DNA of 64,000 nt from Acidimicrobiaceae bacterium. Its GTDB lineage: Bacteria; Actinomycetota; Acidimicrobiia; Acidimicrobiales; RAAP-2. Each line of letters begins with the position of its first letter. The stretch's first letter is position 1. The notes under the pieces were generated by a model that saw only the letters and a program-made list of their open reading frames with translations, was not told the DNA's origin and did not search any database. The stretch is taken from positions 1 through 64,000 of the forward strand of contig PMTF01000026.1 of the NCBI GenBank assembly GCA_003167415.1, written 5' to 3'. Shown in pieces: positions 62,870 to 64,000 of this stretch. The position numbers and the translations under genes are program-made.

Positions 62870-64000
62870 CTACTCCCAAATGGTGATTCCAGAGTCCAAC
62901 TCAAAAAATTCAAGCCGCTCCGGATTGACGGTGAAACAAAATCGGTCGCCTGCGTGGACAACGTGGCGGGGTTCAATTCTGGCGACGCAGTCATTTTCTG
63001 GCGTGGCTTTCACAGGCGATTCCTCACCGTCAATGAGGGCGCCCGTACCTTCGGGCACCACGACTGGGGCATCGGTTCGAAAGTGGACAAGGATCTCTGA
63101 CCCGAGCGCCTCGACGAGTTCCACGTCGCCCTTGAACTCCACTCCGGGGCGCTCGTCACTCGCTGCGGGCAGGTCCTCGGGACGAATCCCCACCACGATG
63201 GTTTGACCGATGAATCGTCGCAGTGCGGAGTGTCGATCGACAACCTCCTGTGAGAGCGGAATGCTCTGACTTCCGAGCTTTACCGAACGACCATCGGCCG
63301 AGAGTTGCGCCTCGAAGAGATTCATTGACGGCGAACCGATAAATCCAGCGACGAACACGTTCGCGGGTCGATCGTAGAGGACTTGAGGCGTATCGCACTG
63401 TTGCAACGCTCCGTCTCGAAGGACGGCCACCCGATGACCAAGAGTCATGGCTTCGGTCTGGTCGTGCGTCACGTATATCGTCGCCACACCAATTCTCGAT
63501 TGAACTCGAGAGATCTCCGCTCGAAGTTGCACGCGAAGTTTGGCGTCGAGGTTGGAGAGTGGCTCGTCCATCAAGAAGACACTGGGTTCGCGCACGATTG
63601 CTCGACCCATCGCGACCCGTTGGCGCTGACCTCCCGAGAGCCGCGTCGGCTTGCGATCCAGCCAAGGTGTGATTCCGAGCACTTCGGCAGCCGAGCGCAC
63701 CCGACGATCAATCTCCGCCTTGGGGACTTTGCGCATCCGGAGGGCAAAACCAATGTTCTGCGCCACGGTCATCTGCGGATAGAGCGCGTAACTCTGAAAG
63801 ACCATCGCCACGTCGCGGTCCCGCGGCGCGACATCGTTCACCACTTCCTCACCGAAGCGCACGGTTCCAGACGTGATGTTCTCCAAACCGGCAATCATTC
63901 GCAGCACGGTAGTCTTGCCGCAGCCCGATGGCCCCACGACGACCATGAACTCACCGTCGGCAATCTCCAAGTCGAGGCCGTTCACTGCTTCGTATCCATT
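62870..64000 (-). CDS. Sugar ABC transporter ATPase (UgpC/MalK/MsmK-like), 5' end outside window
   Basis: 376 residues are visible; the frame continues past 64000 (NGYEAVNGLDLEIADGEFMV). Walker A is GPSGCGKTT, the Q-loop MVFQSYALYPQMTV, signature LSGGQRQRVAMGRAI, Walker B VFLMDEPLSNLD, and H-loop VTHDQ. The C-terminal regulatory OB-type domain (VVGIRPEDL, then ELVEALGSEILVHF) is typical of MalK-like ATPases that energise several sugar or glycerol-phosphate importers. The start codon and any permease genes are not in the window. Confidence 0.93.
   Translation of the reverse strand, partial: NGYEAVNGLDLEIADGEFMVVVGPSGCGKTTVLRMIAGLENITSGTVRFGEEVVNDVAPRDRDVAMVFQSYALYPQMTVAQNIGFALRMRKVPKAEIDRRVRSAAEVLGITPWLDRKPTRLSGGQRQRVAMGRAIVREPSVFLMDEPLSNLDAKLRVQLRAEISRVQSRIGVATIYVTHDQTEAMTLGHRVAVLRDGALQQCDTPQVLYDRPANVFVAGFIGSPSMNLFEAQLSADGRSVKLGSQSIPLSQEVVDRHSALRRFIGQTIVVGIRPEDLPAASDERPGVEFKGDVELVEALGSEILVHFRTDAPVVVPEGTGALIDGEESPVKATPENDCVARIEPRHVVHAGDRFCFTVNPERLEFFELDSGITIWE

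Larger units (their letters stand above)
59752..64000. mobile_element. Left end of a putative integrated element (extent to the right unknown)
   Basis: The tRNA-Val remnant, an excisionase-like gene and its partner pointing to it, small unknown ORFs, tandem repeats, a lower-GC peptidase gene and a decayed gene define an accessory segment. No integrase is present between the excisionase and the att site. The right end, with an intact tRNA-Val gene expected, is not in the window. Whether the sugar ABC ATPase at 62.9 kb belongs to the element is not known. Confidence 0.6.

Overview
The window is 64 kb of high-GC DNA from an actinobacterium, probably class Acidimicrobiia. The pointers are many GTG starts, 4-bp GTGA/ATGA gene overlaps, a DUF3039 protein, Erm(37)-type methyltransferase, type A RNase P RNA and secreted proteins with FN3, DUF4214 or Thr-rich TTTTLP-like ends. 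The class assignment is inference; no 16S rRNA or marker tree is available. No CRISPR array, phage structural gene or intact transposase was seen.

Layout. 1-5.7 kb: the 3' part of a secreted beta-helix/FN3/DUF4214 protein, a GNAT acetyltransferase, a VOC protein divergent from a SigJ-like ECF sigma factor with a mirrored promoter pair, a MetE-like methyltransferase and YaaA. 5.7-11.2 kb: small conserved proteins, an RNA m5U methyltransferase, a glutamine amidotransferase, a stand-alone RAM domain, and a CoA racemase/acyl-CoA dehydrogenase pair. 11.2-15.7 kb: a glpD / alkyl-DHAP synthase / glycerol kinase operon centred on DHAP and glycerol-3-phosphate. 15.7-19.6 kb: FAD oxidoreductase, metallo-beta-lactamase protein, xseB, xseA and rnpB. 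19.6-28 kb: two pairs of ABC exporter half-transporters around a RecB-like nuclease; the first pair has strictly complementary NBD defects. 27.9-35 kb: aldo/keto reductase, hemolysin III, a five-gene housekeeping-enzyme operon, an EEP nuclease/phosphatase and a quinone-reductase-like enzyme.

35.1-38.1 kb is a sulfite reductase/siroheme operon with an operator-like palindrome over its promoter. 39.3-44.4 kb is a complete branched-chain amino-acid-type ABC importer (ATPase, ATPase, permease, permease, binding protein) ended by a 16-bp perfect hairpin. Then come a fused carboxyltransferase (AccD-AccA-like), a D-threonine-aldolase-like PLP enzyme, a GH15 trehalase/glucoamylase with OtsA, a HAD-IIA phosphatase, a small secreted protein, a sterol-desaturase-like di-iron protein, a membrane GGDEF-EAL protein, a short Erm methyltransferase with a leaderless upstream peptide, and a secreted beta-propeller protein.

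At 59,752-59,793 lies the 3' half of a tRNA-Val(UAC) gene on the minus strand, starting exactly at the anticodon loop. This is the signature of one end of an integrated element. DNA to its right has a different character: an excisionase-like HTH gene and small partner but no integrase, GC-rich tandem repeats, a lower-GC glutamic (G1) peptidase gene, and a decayed gene with an in-frame amber codon. The window ends inside a UgpC/MalK-like sugar ABC ATPase.

The observations most worth pursuing are the att site and orphan excisionase, the ABC exporter half that has lost its P-loop, the leaderless upstream ORF of the erm-like gene, the mirrored ECF promoter pair, and the G1 peptidase carried by the element.
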